Assembly (NCBI RefSeq): GCF_003412465.1
Contig: NZ_QTJV01000002.1
Span: 930,001-994,000 of the forward strand
Reading direction: 5' to 3'
DNA from: Chitinophaga silvisoli
GTDB taxonomy: Bacteria > Bacteroidota > Bacteroidia > Chitinophagales > Chitinophagaceae
DNA length: 64,000 bases
The position numbers and the translations under genes are program-made. Shown here piece after piece: positions 26,499 to 34,151 of this stretch. Positions within the stretch are counted from its first letter, which is position 1; each line of letters opens with the position of its first letter. The notes below the pieces were generated by a model. That model searched no databases. It saw only the letters and a program-made list of their open reading frames with translations, and was not told where the DNA came from.

Positions 26499-26789
26499 AT
26501 GAGAAAAGCTGACTTAATAAACAATATTGCTGAAAAAACCGGCATACCTAAAGTAGATGTGTTAGTAACACTAGAAGCCATGTTTAAGGAGGTCAAGGAA
26601 GCGTTGGCTAATGGCGAGCATATCTATATTAGAGGTTTTGGTAGCTTTATTACAAAGAAGAGAGCGGCCAAGATTGGTCGTAACATTAAGAAGAATGTGG
26701 CGGTAGAAATTCCAGAGCACTTTATTCCTGCATTCAAACCTTCGAAAGAATTCGTTGCTGAGGTAAAGAAGCTTAAAAGTTCTTCGTAA
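26499..26789 (+). CDS. HU/IHF family DNA-binding protein
   Basis: The 96-residue protein shows the HU fold: N-terminal helices (RKADLINNIAEKTGIPKVDV), the conserved turn IYIRGFGSF (residues ~43-51) and the DNA-wrapping arm, with RNIKKNVAVEIPEHFIPAFKPS as the returning strand. The usual arm tip reads RNPxT; here GRNIKKN lacks the proline, a feature of the Bacteroidota HU-like group. It organises DNA in the nucleoid. It leads a conserved cluster with the TPR gene, a tiny basic protein and RNase G. Confidence 0.92.
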   Translation: MRKADLINNIAEKTGIPKVDVLVTLEAMFKEVKEALANGEHIYIRGFGSFITKKRAAKIGRNIKKNVAVEIPEHFIPAFKPSKEFVAEVKKLKSSS

Positions 26790-26794
26790 TTTTG
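26787..26794 (+). promoter_or_regulatory. -7 box overlapping the HU stop codon
   Basis: TAATTTTG; its TAA is the stop codon of the HU gene. It would start transcription of the TPR gene ~18 nt before its GTG. Confidence 0.45.
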
Positions 26795-26812
26795 CAGCCT
26801 AATATTTAAGGC

Positions 26813-27655
26813 GTGCAAAAATCACAAGTTCTATTGGTAGGTGCCGCGGTGGCATTACTAGTTGTATTGGTCGCCTTCGGCCGCACCATACCACATTCGG
26901 AGAAGAGAGCGATGCCAACTGCCGGCCCTATGATGGGCGGTCAGGAGCAGCAACCTATTGCCTTTAGCGAATTGCTGGCTTCCGCCAAGCAAAAAGTCCC
27001 TGCTGATAAATTACTTTTGATCAATTCTTTGGAAAATAAAGTAGTGCGGGGAGATGTTAAAACTCAGCAAATAGCCGCTTATAAACAGCTTTATGCCTCC
27101 TGGGATAGCCTTAACCAACTACCCATAGCTGCGCATTATCTTGGCGAAGCAGCCAAGTTGGAAAATTCCGAAAAAAGCCTCACCTTTGCAGCCAATTTAT
27201 TTTTGGAACACCTGGAACATGCTCAGGATCCGGCAATTAGTAAATGGGAAAGCCAGCAGGCGCTCTCATTGCTGGATCAGGCTATTCAACTTAGCCCGAA
27301 TAATGATTCCCTAAAGATTCAACAGGCGCTGTTGTATATGAATACCGGCGAACCTATGGTAGGTGTTCAAAAACTCAGGGAAGTGGTGGCTGCCAATCCC
27401 GACAATCTTGAAGCTCAGTTGACACTGGCGAATCTTGCTATCCAATCCGGACAGTATGATAAAGCCATCCAACGTATGGATACACTGTTGCAACGCCACC
27501 CGGACGAAGCGAAAGCTATTTTTGTCCAGGCCGAAGCTTACCGCTCTAAAGGCGATGTAAAAAAAGCAGTAGAACTGTTCGAGCAATGCAAAAAACTGCT
27601 CAAAGACCCAGCCCTAAAGGCTGAAATTGACAATTATATTAAGAGTATTCAATAA
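26813..27655 (+). CDS. Membrane-anchored TPR protein
   Basis: The 280-residue protein starts with a single hydrophobic segment (residues 6-23, LLVGAAVALLVVLVAFG), after which helical repeats follow. At least three TPR-like units are visible between ~155 and 275 (ALSLLDQAIQLSPNNDSLKIQQALLYMNTGEP, DNLEAQLTLANLAIQSGQYDKAIQRMD, EAKAIFVQAEAYRSKGDVKKAVELFEQ). TPR arrays bind other proteins. It starts with GTG 26813; no ATG fits. It is 23 nt after the HU gene. Confidence 0.8.
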   Translation: MQKSQVLLVGAAVALLVVLVAFGRTIPHSEKRAMPTAGPMMGGQEQQPIAFSELLASAKQKVPADKLLLINSLENKVVRGDVKTQQIAAYKQLYASWDSLNQLPIAAHYLGEAAKLENSEKSLTFAANLFLEHLEHAQDPAISKWESQQALSLLDQAIQLSPNNDSLKIQQALLYMNTGEPMVGVQKLREVVAANPDNLEAQLTLANLAIQSGQYDKAIQRMDTLLQRHPDEAKAIFVQAEAYRSKGDVKKAVELFEQCKKLLKDPALKAEIDNYIKSIQ

Positions 27656-27689
27656 TATTCTATTTTCTAATCATTTTAAACTTTTTAGT

Positions 27690-27785
27690 ATGCCTTGCGG
27701 TAAGAAAAGAAAGAGACATAAAATTGCCACCCACAAACGTAAAAAAAGACTGAGAAAGAACCGGCATAAGAAGAATAAGAAATAG
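27690..27785 (+). CDS. 31-residue basic protein, AURKAIP1/COX24 (mS38/bS22)-like
   Basis: ATG 27690 to TAG 27785 encodes a 31-residue protein of which about two thirds is Lys, Arg or His (MPCGKKRKRHKIATHKRKKR...). This matches the AURKAIP1/COX24 domain, the same family as mitochondrial ribosomal protein mS38 and mycobacterial bS22, which sits on the small ribosomal subunit. It is too short for most gene callers. It lies 34 nt after the TPR gene and before RNase G, and a terminator follows. The family call rests on motif recall; a ribosomal role is inferred. Confidence 0.75.
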   Translation: MPCGKKRKRHKIATHKRKKRLRKNRHKKNKK

Positions 27786-28089
27786 TTTTCTCCTGTTTCC
27801 CGCCATTTATACTAACCAGGTTTTATTTACGGCGTGTTAATCGGATAAATTTTTTTATATACCCTGCATGATTTTAGCGATTATTCTTAAATTGCTGAAG
27901 TCATGCAGGTTTTTCCACAATTCCCGCTTAGCATCCCGGATATTACCTGCTAGATCGCTAAACCCTTAAGCAATCCATCATCATGTATGCTGACATCACT
28001 GTTAGCTATAATCTGGTATGCAGTAAGCTGTTGTTAAATAGTCGTGCATAACATAAAGGTGAAGTAATAATGGTTAAAATTTTGGACGC
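27786..28089. other. 304-bp gap before the RNase G gene
   Basis: It contains the terminator at 27863-27914. The rest is non-coding, with no perfect -7 box found for RNase G. Confidence 0.4.
27863..27914 (+). terminator. Terminator of the HU-TPR-COX24 cluster
   Basis: Arms CCTGCATGA (27863-27871) and TCATGCAGG (27901-27909) around a 29-nt loop that can pair further (TTAGC with GCTGA), followed by TTTTT. Confidence 0.6.
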
Positions 28090-29640
28090 TTGAACAAGGA
28101 ACTAATTATAAATGCGGCACCTACTGGTGTGGAAATAGCGTTGCTGGAAGATAAAAAATTGGTCGAATTGCATCATGAAAGTGGCAACCCCAATTTTGCT
28201 GTAGGAGATTTATACCTGGGGCGGGTTAAAAAACTAATTCCAGGCCTTAATGCGGCGTTTGTAGATGTTGGCTTTGAAAAAGATGCCTTTTTGCATTACA
28301 CTGATCTTAGCCCTTACATACGCTCCATACTAAAATTTACCCAGCAGGCTATTTCTGATAAAACCCCCGAGGGGTTTGACTTTACAAAGTTTAAGAATGA
28401 ACCGGAAATTGTAAAAACCGGTAAAATCACAGACGTACTGGGCGGTAAACCCAATATTCTCGTGCAGATCCTGAAAGAGCCCATTTCTTCAAAAGGCCCC
28501 CGTCTCAGCTGCGAAATTTCTTTACCAGGAAGATTTATTGTGTTAACACCCTTCAATGACATTGTAGCTGTATCTAAAAAGATACACTCTTCCGAAGAAA
28601 GAAAACGCCTGCAAAAGATTGTAGAAGCTATCAAAACACCCAATTTTGGTGTGATAGTGCGCACAGCCGCTGAAGGAAAGAAAACTGCAGAACTGCACGA
28701 AGACCTTACCACCCTGGTCGAAACCTGGAAAAATATCCAGTCCAATCTGAAAGGCGCACAACCTCCACAGAAAATACTGAGCGAACAGGCCAAGACTACC
28801 AGTATACTCCGTGACCTGTTGAACGAAAGTTTCAACCGGATCGTCATTAATGATAAAAATATGTATACTGATACCCGGGCGTATATCCAAAAGATAGCTC
28901 CCGAGAAACAGGATATTGTTACCTATTATCATAATGGCGCACCCATCTTTGATCACTACGGCATTACCCGTCAGGTAAAAGCATCGTTTGGCAAAACTGT
29001 CAACCTGGATAGTGGTGTTTACCTCATTATTGAAGCTACTGAAGCCCTCCACGTCATAGACGTGAACAGTGGTTACAAAAGCTCCAGTAATAACCAGGAA
29101 CAAAACGCCCTGGCATCCAACCTGGAAGCCGCCGCGGAAATAGCCCGACAACTGCGCCTGCGTGACCTTGGAGGCATTATCATCATTGACTTCATAGATA
29201 TGAAGCTGCCTGAAAACAAAAAGGTAGTGTATGAAGCAATGGAGAAATTCATGGCACAGGATAGAGCTAAACACACCATCCTGCCTATCTCCAAATTCGG
29301 ACTCATGCAGATCACCCGCCAAAGGGTGAAACCCGAAGTCACCATCTCGGTGGCGGAAGATTGCCCTACCTGCCACGGTACCGGCAAAATCGGTGCCTCT
29401 GTACTGATCATAGATGAAATCGAAAAGAACCTGCAATACCTGATAAACCATCAGCATAAGGGACTCTCCATTCATGTACATCCCATCTTCAAAGCTTTCC
29501 TTACACAGGGATTCCTTACATCCCGTCAATGGAAATGGTATTTCCTCTATAAGAAATGGATCAAAATAAAAGCAGACTCTAACTACCACCTGACAGAATA
29601 CCGCTTCTTTGATGCCAATGATGAAGAAATAAAACTCTAG
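28090..29640 (+). CDS. rng: Ribonuclease E/G family endoribonuclease (RNase G-type)
   Basis: The 516-residue protein has the S1-like RNA-binding region at its start (VGDLYLGRVKKLIPGLNAAFVDVG, ~37-60), the RNase H-like and DNase-like catalytic core with metal-binding aspartates in VIDVNSG (~323) and IDFIDMK (~365), and the zinc-link CPTCHGTG (~422). It cuts single-stranded RNA in rRNA maturation and mRNA decay. It lacks the long C-terminal scaffold of RNase E. It starts at TTG 28090, giving the usual family N-terminus MNKELIINAAPTGVEIALLE; the nearest upstream ATG is out of frame. A terminator follows. Confidence 0.95.
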   Translation: MNKELIINAAPTGVEIALLEDKKLVELHHESGNPNFAVGDLYLGRVKKLIPGLNAAFVDVGFEKDAFLHYTDLSPYIRSILKFTQQAISDKTPEGFDFTKFKNEPEIVKTGKITDVLGGKPNILVQILKEPISSKGPRLSCEISLPGRFIVLTPFNDIVAVSKKIHSSEERKRLQKIVEAIKTPNFGVIVRTAAEGKKTAELHEDLTTLVETWKNIQSNLKGAQPPQKILSEQAKTTSILRDLLNESFNRIVINDKNMYTDTRAYIQKIAPEKQDIVTYYHNGAPIFDHYGITRQVKASFGKTVNLDSGVYLIIEATEALHVIDVNSGYKSSSNNQEQNALASNLEAAAEIARQLRLRDLGGIIIIDFIDMKLPENKKVVYEAMEKFMAQDRAKHTILPISKFGLMQITRQRVKPEVTISVAEDCPTCHGTGKIGASVLIIDEIEKNLQYLINHQHKGLSIHVHPIFKAFLTQGFLTSRQWKWYFLYKKWIKIKADSNYHLTEYRFFDANDEEIKL

Positions 29641-29661
29641 AACTAAGTACCACACAATATT

Positions 29662-29705
29662 GCAGAAAGCTTAATGCCGTAACCGCATTAAGCTTTCTGC
29701 TTTTA
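29662..29705 (+). terminator. RNase G gene terminator
   Basis: Perfect 16-bp stem (29662-29677 with 29685-29700), 7-nt loop, then TTTTA. Confidence 0.9.
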
Positions 29706-29763
29706 TATGGGTATCAACTTTTTATTTTACTTTTATAGCACACACCACTTTAAATCATTGATC

Positions 29764-31419
29764 ATGCGCAATGTTCCCCTATTTCTGCTTGCATTGGCAG
29801 CTGTCTTCGCATCGTGTAACCACGAAGGTAAACGTAAACGCCAGCGCGCCAGAGATACCAGTCACTATACCCAGAAGGACTATATTGACCTCATACTCGA
29901 TAGTAATACTGTAAATTCATTTTTACAGCATGATACCAGCAACGCTTCGTATATCCGTAACTTCTACAGGCAACGAAATTTTCACTTTGCCTGGATAGGC
30001 AATGATGGCCAGCTAACCGAACAGGCAGGTAACTTTATTAACCTGATGAAATCAGATGCCGACTTTGGCCTGAATGACAGCAGCATCATCAGCCGTCCAC
30101 TGCGTGCCGTGTACGACACCCTCATGATGGAAGGCGGTAAACTGAAGCCTGGTGATAAAACCGCTTCCCAGATTGAATTGGCACTTACTGCCCAGTTCTT
30201 CGTATATGGAAATAAGGTTTGGGGTGGGTTGACCTCTGATACTGCCAAAGACCTGGAATGGTTCATTCCCCGCAAACAGATAAATATAGAAGGATTGCTG
30301 GATTCAATGATCACCCGTCCAGCCAATGCCTTTGAAGAACCTGTGAACATTCAGTATAAATTACTCCGCAATAAACTAAAGCAACTTGCAGCCCTCGAGA
30401 AAGAGCCATGGGATTCTCTCCGTGCAACAGAAAAACTCTATAAGCAAGGGGCTACAGCTCCCGTAATCGCCGGTGTTAAACATCGTCTGCACCTCCTGGG
30501 CGATCTGGCGGCTGCTGATACTTCCTCTGTATTTACACCGGCACTGGATTCTGCCATCCGCAACTTCCAGGATCGCACAGGTTTAAAAACTGATGGTACG
30601 ATTCAGGCCCCTTTACTACGTGCATTGAATGTAACTCCTAAGCAGCGCATTACACAGATCCTGATCAATATGGAGCGTTTGCGCTGGGTACCAGCATCCC
30701 CTCCATCGACTTATCTGCTGGTAAATATTCCTGCATTTAAACTCTATGTATACGATAGCAATAAGGTAGACTGGAGTTGTAATGTGGTAGTAGGAAAACC
30801 GGGTGCTAATACTGTTATCTTCAGCAATGAAGTGAAGTATGTAGTGTTTGCACCATATTGGAATGTACCTCCCGGTATCCTGGTAAATGAAGTACTGCCA
30901 GCCATGCGCCGCAACAGTGGCTATCTGGCCAGAAATCATATGGAAGTGGTGACAGGCAATGGTAAGCCTGTGAGTGCAGGGTCGATCAACTGGAGTAAAG
31001 CTACTGCTTCCAATTTCCCTTATATAATTCGCCAGTTACCAGGTGGATCCAATGCTTTGGGTAAGGTGAAATTCCTCTTCCCCAATGAGTACAATATCTA
31101 CCTGCATGATACACCTTCGAAAGGATTATTTGGCGAAAATAAACGCACTTTTAGTCATGGTTGTATTCGTGTGTCTGAACCACAGCATCTGGCGGAATGG
31201 TTGCTCCGCTATGATTCCAGCTGGACCAAAGCAAAGATTGTAGATGCAATGAATGGAAGTAAGGAGAAGTTTGTAACGCTGAAACAAAGAGTACCGGTGT
31301 ATATAGGTTATTTCACTGCATTTGTGGATAGTGAGGGCCGGCTGAATTTCAGGGATGATGTATATGGTCACGATGCAAAACTGGCCACTACCTTATTTGG
31401 AACAAAGGCTGACTTATAA
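29764..31419 (+). CDS. L,D-transpeptidase lipoprotein, YcbB-like
   Basis: The 551-residue protein has a lipoprotein signal (LALAAVFASC, lipidated Cys18), an N-terminal scaffold domain (~50-170), a peptidoglycan-binding repeat (~240-290, FTPALDSAIRNFQDRTGLKTDG) and a YkuD catalytic domain (~315-500) with YLHDTPSKGLF and the catalytic SHGCIRV (Cys467). YcbB-type enzymes form 3-3 cross-links in peptidoglycan. The ATG at 29764 fits the signal; the longer frame from 29707 adds 19 unlikely residues. Its stop codon sits inside the loop of the shared terminator with ridA. Confidence 0.93.
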   Translation: MRNVPLFLLALAAVFASCNHEGKRKRQRARDTSHYTQKDYIDLILDSNTVNSFLQHDTSNASYIRNFYRQRNFHFAWIGNDGQLTEQAGNFINLMKSDADFGLNDSSIISRPLRAVYDTLMMEGGKLKPGDKTASQIELALTAQFFVYGNKVWGGLTSDTAKDLEWFIPRKQINIEGLLDSMITRPANAFEEPVNIQYKLLRNKLKQLAALEKEPWDSLRATEKLYKQGATAPVIAGVKHRLHLLGDLAAADTSSVFTPALDSAIRNFQDRTGLKTDGTIQAPLLRALNVTPKQRITQILINMERLRWVPASPPSTYLLVNIPAFKLYVYDSNKVDWSCNVVVGKPGANTVIFSNEVKYVVFAPYWNVPPGILVNEVLPAMRRNSGYLARNHMEVVTGNGKPVSAGSINWSKATASNFPYIIRQLPGGSNALGKVKFLFPNEYNIYLHDTPSKGLFGENKRTFSHGCIRVSEPQHLAEWLLRYDSSWTKAKIVDAMNGSKEKFVTLKQRVPVYIGYFTAFVDSEGRLNFRDDVYGHDAKLATTLFGTKADL

Positions 31420-31430
31420 AGTCAGCCTTT
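31404..31430. terminator. Bidirectional terminator between L,D-transpeptidase and ridA
   Basis: Perfect 11-bp stem AAAGGCTGACT / AGTCAGCCTTT. The loop TATAA includes the stop codon (31417-31419) of the L,D-transpeptidase gene. Confidence 0.75.
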
Positions 31431-31440
31431 GGCTTTAATA

Positions 31441-31821
31441 TTACTTGCTGGCGATCACAGAGATCTCCACATGTACGTTCTTTGGTAAGGCTGCTACCTG
31501 CACAGTTTCGCGGGCAGGATAATAACCGCTGAAATAACTACCGTAAGCTTCGTTAATTTTACCGAAGTCATTCATATCGGTAATGAAGATGGTGCTCTTC
31601 AGTACATCGCTGAAATCCATACCGGCAGCATCCAGAATCGCTTTTACGTTCTGCATGACCTGGTGAGTTTCGGCAACGATATCGTCAGTTACCAGCTGGT
31701 TGGTAGCTGGATTGAGAGCAATCTGTCCAGAAGCAAACAGCATATTGCCTGTCAGGATTGCCTGATTATATGGGCCTATTGGAGCAGGCGCATTTGGAGT
31801 ATTGATGATCTGTTTTTCCAT
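31441..31821 (-). CDS. ridA: RidA family enamine/imine deaminase
   Basis: The 126-residue protein shows the RidA pattern: APAPIGPYNQAI, LFASGQIALNP and the C-terminal RETVQVAALPKNVHVEISVIA with the arginine that binds the 2-aminoacrylate carboxylate. RidA hydrolyses reactive enamines made by PLP enzymes, in the cytosol as a trimer. It is convergent with the L,D-transpeptidase gene and divergent from the 3-hydroxyacyl-CoA dehydrogenase-like gene 50 bp away. Confidence 0.94.
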   Translation of the reverse strand: MEKQIINTPNAPAPIGPYNQAILTGNMLFASGQIALNPATNQLVTDDIVAETHQVMQNVKAILDAAGMDFSDVLKSTIFITDMNDFGKINEAYGSYFSGYYPARETVQVAALPKNVHVEISVIASK

Positions 31822-31849
31822 AGTGTAAAAATAATTAGTTATTAATTAA

Positions 31850-31857
31850 TAGGTTTG
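31850..31857 (+). promoter_or_regulatory. -7 box of the 3-hydroxyacyl-CoA dehydrogenase-like/tsaB pair
   Basis: TAGGTTTG, a perfect TAnnTTTG, 14 nt before the ATG. Confidence 0.55.
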
Positions 31858-31871
31858 CGAAAATTTAGCCC

Positions 31872-32525
31872 ATGAACATCCTGGTTATCGGAGATGAGCA
31901 AAATTTTACAGCGCTGCAGCGCAAAGGAGGTCTGGCTTCACATATTGTGGAGCGGGCTGACAGCCTGAAAGGGGCGGAGGCACTGCAAAACAGGGACCTC
32001 GTCATCGACCTGCAGTTCGACGGGCATCCTGAAAATGCGGCTATTTACGCACAATATGCGGCTATTCCTGTGCTGGCAGGTGTGGTGAAAACTTCCCTGC
32101 AAGCAGTAAAGGATACATATAGCTGCGCCCTCATCGGATGCAATTGGCTGCCGGGTTTTATTGATATGCCTGTGACGGAAATCTCACTGCTGGAAGAAGC
32201 ACAAAAGCCTGTGCTGACAGCTATTATGCAGCAACTGGGCTGGGAGTATGAACTGGTGCAGGATGCAGTAGGCATGGTCACGCCAAGGGTGGTATGCATG
32301 ATCATCAATGAAGCATATATGGCGGCAGAAACAGATACAGCGTCAAGAGAAGACATCGATGTTGCGATGAAACTGGGCACCAATTATCCCATGGGACCTT
32401 TTGAATGGAGTAAGAAAATCGGGATCCGGCAGGTGTACGAAGTGCTCGCTGCTGTACACGCAGCTACCGGCAACGAACGTTACATTATCAGTGAATTATT
32501 GAAAAAGGAAGCTACTAACAACTAA
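31872..32525 (+). CDS. 3-hydroxyacyl-CoA dehydrogenase family protein with reduced NAD domain
   Basis: The 217-residue protein has a complete-looking 3HCDH C-terminal helical domain (~130-215, VTPRVVCMIINEAYMAAETDTASREDID...LGTNYPMGPFEW). The N-terminal part is only ~125 residues and starts MNILVIGDEQNF, without the GxGxxG dinucleotide loop; normal enzymes have ~180 residues there. It therefore may not bind NAD in the usual way. tsaB follows after 3 nt and is surely in the same operon. The family call is firm for the C-terminal part; activity is uncertain. Confidence 0.8.
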   Translation: MNILVIGDEQNFTALQRKGGLASHIVERADSLKGAEALQNRDLVIDLQFDGHPENAAIYAQYAAIPVLAGVVKTSLQAVKDTYSCALIGCNWLPGFIDMPVTEISLLEEAQKPVLTAIMQQLGWEYELVQDAVGMVTPRVVCMIINEAYMAAETDTASREDIDVAMKLGTNYPMGPFEWSKKIGIRQVYEVLAAVHAATGNERYIISELLKKEATNN

Positions 32526-32528
32526 ACA

Positions 32529-33206
32529 ATGGCATTAATACTCAATATCGATACGGCAACGAATATAGGCTCAGTATGTCTCTCCAGGAATGGACAGGTA
32601 TTACAGACCCTGGTCAATGATCAGCAGCAGGATCATGCTGCGACCCTGACATTGTTCATACAGCAGTTGATGCAGGAACACCATGTGACCGCTGCCGAAC
32701 TGGATGCCATAGCCGTAAGTGCGGGACCAGGTTCCTACACAGGATTGAGGGTAGGAGTAGCTACTGCCAAAGGATTGTGTTATGCCTGGGGGAAGCCGCT
32801 GATAGCAGTTTCCACGCTTCAACAAATGACGCAGGGGATCCTGCTGCACGAAAGAAATGAGCAGGCTTTATATGCTCCCATGCTCGATGCGAGACGTATG
32901 GAAGTATACACTGCCGTATATACGGCAGATCTGGATGAAATACTGGCTCCGCATGCATTGATTTTAACACCTGAATCATACGCCGCTCAGCTGGCAGAGA
33001 AGAAGATTTACTTCTTTGGAAATGGAAGTGAAAAATGGTCCCAGTTATTGGGGCAACATGTTCATGCTACATTTTTACCATATACAATGAATGCGGAACA
33101 CATGGTGCAATTAGCAGAAAAAGCGTTTGAAAAAGGCACATTTGAAGATGTGGCATATTTCAGTCCCTACTACCTGAAACCCTTTCACACGACAATGAAA
33201 AAGTAA
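32529..33206 (+). CDS. tsaB: tRNA threonylcarbamoyladenosine biosynthesis protein TsaB
   Basis: The 225-residue protein is an ASKHA-fold protein with ILNIDTATNIGSVCL at the start and the hallmark SAGPGSYTGLRVGVATAKGL (residues ~64-83). It lacks the metal ligands of its paralogue TsaD, as expected for TsaB, which stabilises TsaD in the complex that makes t6A37 on ANN-decoding tRNAs. The ATG lies 3 nt after the upstream stop. tsaC, tsaD and tsaE are not in the window. Confidence 0.93.
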   Translation: MALILNIDTATNIGSVCLSRNGQVLQTLVNDQQQDHAATLTLFIQQLMQEHHVTAAELDAIAVSAGPGSYTGLRVGVATAKGLCYAWGKPLIAVSTLQQMTQGILLHERNEQALYAPMLDARRMEVYTAVYTADLDEILAPHALILTPESYAAQLAEKKIYFFGNGSEKWSQLLGQHVHATFLPYTMNAEHMVQLAEKAFEKGTFEDVAYFSPYYLKPFHTTMKK

Positions 33207-33499
33207 GTACTCATACTGTCATAAACAGGCCTGTTTAGCCCTAAATACCGCCTCTTTCCCTATAAAAAGAAGTGTAATCCCAACCTTTATCCAAAATAGT
33301 GTCATAGAACTGTCAAATTACGTTTAATTGGCAAGTAAACCCCGTCTATATATTAAAAAATAAGGTATAGAAGTTTTTTTTATTACGACTAATATTATAT
33401 TTTTGTATAAATCGATACCCGGTTATTGTTTTCTAACAAGTTATGGGTTTACTGTCCGTTGATCCCTTTCATTTCATCATTTTTTAAAACTATTATGCG
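33207..33499. other. Upstream region of the ArsR-type gene
   Basis: 293 bp, mostly A/T-rich. It holds a perfect -7 box (33398-33405) and an AAACAGGCCTGTTT palindrome at 33222-33235. No gene was found. Confidence 0.35.
33398..33405 (+). promoter_or_regulatory. -7 box of the ArsR-type gene
   Basis: TATTTTTG; the predicted leader is ~90 nt. Confidence 0.5.
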
Positions 33500-33859
33500 A
33501 TGGAAAAAACATTATTAACGACCTCTTCTAATACTCTTATTATTTCTAGAGGTACCAATGAAAAAGACCAAATTAAATTGGATTACATTGCCGTTAAGAA
33601 GGCAGCTATGGTATTGCGTGCAATCAATCATAAGCTGCGCCAGCAAATGATTAAGCTGCTGGAAGATCACAAAAAAATGACAGTGACTGAAATCTACGTT
33701 AAGCTGCGTCTGGAGCAGTCAGTAGCTTCACAGCATCTGGCTATTCTTCGTCGTGCCGGCATTGTGATTACCGAAAGAGATGGTAAATTCATTCACTATA
33801 CGATTAACAAACAACGTATAGCAGAAGTTGCCAAATTCGTAGAAGAGCTGGTAGGCTAA
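33500..33859 (+). CDS. ArsR-like winged-helix regulator without cysteines
   Basis: The 119-residue protein has the ArsR winged helix (~28-115, ...VLRAINHKLRQQMIKLLEDHKKMTVTEIYVKLRLEQSVASQHLAILRRAGIV). It contains no cysteine at all, so it cannot use the metal- or sulfane-sensing Cys sites typical of ArsR or BigR proteins. The next gene downstream encodes a persulfide dioxygenase-type protein, the usual target of BigR, but a strong hairpin and a separate promoter lie between them. Family certain; effector unknown. Confidence 0.88.
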   Translation: MEKTLLTTSSNTLIISRGTNEKDQIKLDYIAVKKAAMVLRAINHKLRQQMIKLLEDHKKMTVTEIYVKLRLEQSVASQHLAILRRAGIVITERDGKFIHYTINKQRIAEVAKFVEELVG

Positions 33860-34008
33860 GATGGTTTTGGTTATTGCTCAGCTGAGTACAAAAAATATTG
33901 GGACTAACTAAGAGTGAAAAAAGCTGAGAACTTTTAGTTAGGCTCAAATTTTTGCGGGGGAAGCATTTGTTTGTAGTGATAGCTCAGTAGCATTGTAAAA
34001 ATCTTTTC

Positions 34009-34052
34009 AACATCATTCCGGTTATGATATCATAACGGGTTGATGTTTTTTT
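34009..34052 (+). terminator. Terminator of the ArsR-type gene
   Basis: Outer arms AACATCA/TGATGTT enclose a perfect GTTATGAT/ATCATAAC palindrome; a run of seven T follows. Confidence 0.75.
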
Positions 34053-34126
34053 GCTATACATATCTGTTTAGCATTCTTAATATGTTCTCTCCTTATTCCC
34101 ATGGTAGCTTCCTGCTTTATTATCCG

Positions 34127-34134
34127 TAAATTTG
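34127..34134 (+). promoter_or_regulatory. -7 box of the persulfide dioxygenase-like gene
   Basis: TAAATTTG, a perfect TAnnTTTG, 17 nt before the ATG. Confidence 0.55.
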
Positions 34135-34151
34135 CAGGAAATCAAAGACCA

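Larger units (their letters stand above)
33860..34151. other. Gap with hairpins between the ArsR-type and persulfide dioxygenase genes
   Basis: It contains an inverted repeat CTAACTAA (33904-33911) / TTAGTTAG (33934-33941), the terminator at 34009-34052 and the -7 box at 34127-34134. Confidence 0.45.

Noticed and set aside
28543-29655. 370-codon open frame on the minus strand
   Set aside because: Antisense to the RNase G gene and rich in aromatic and Cys residues typical of shadow frames.
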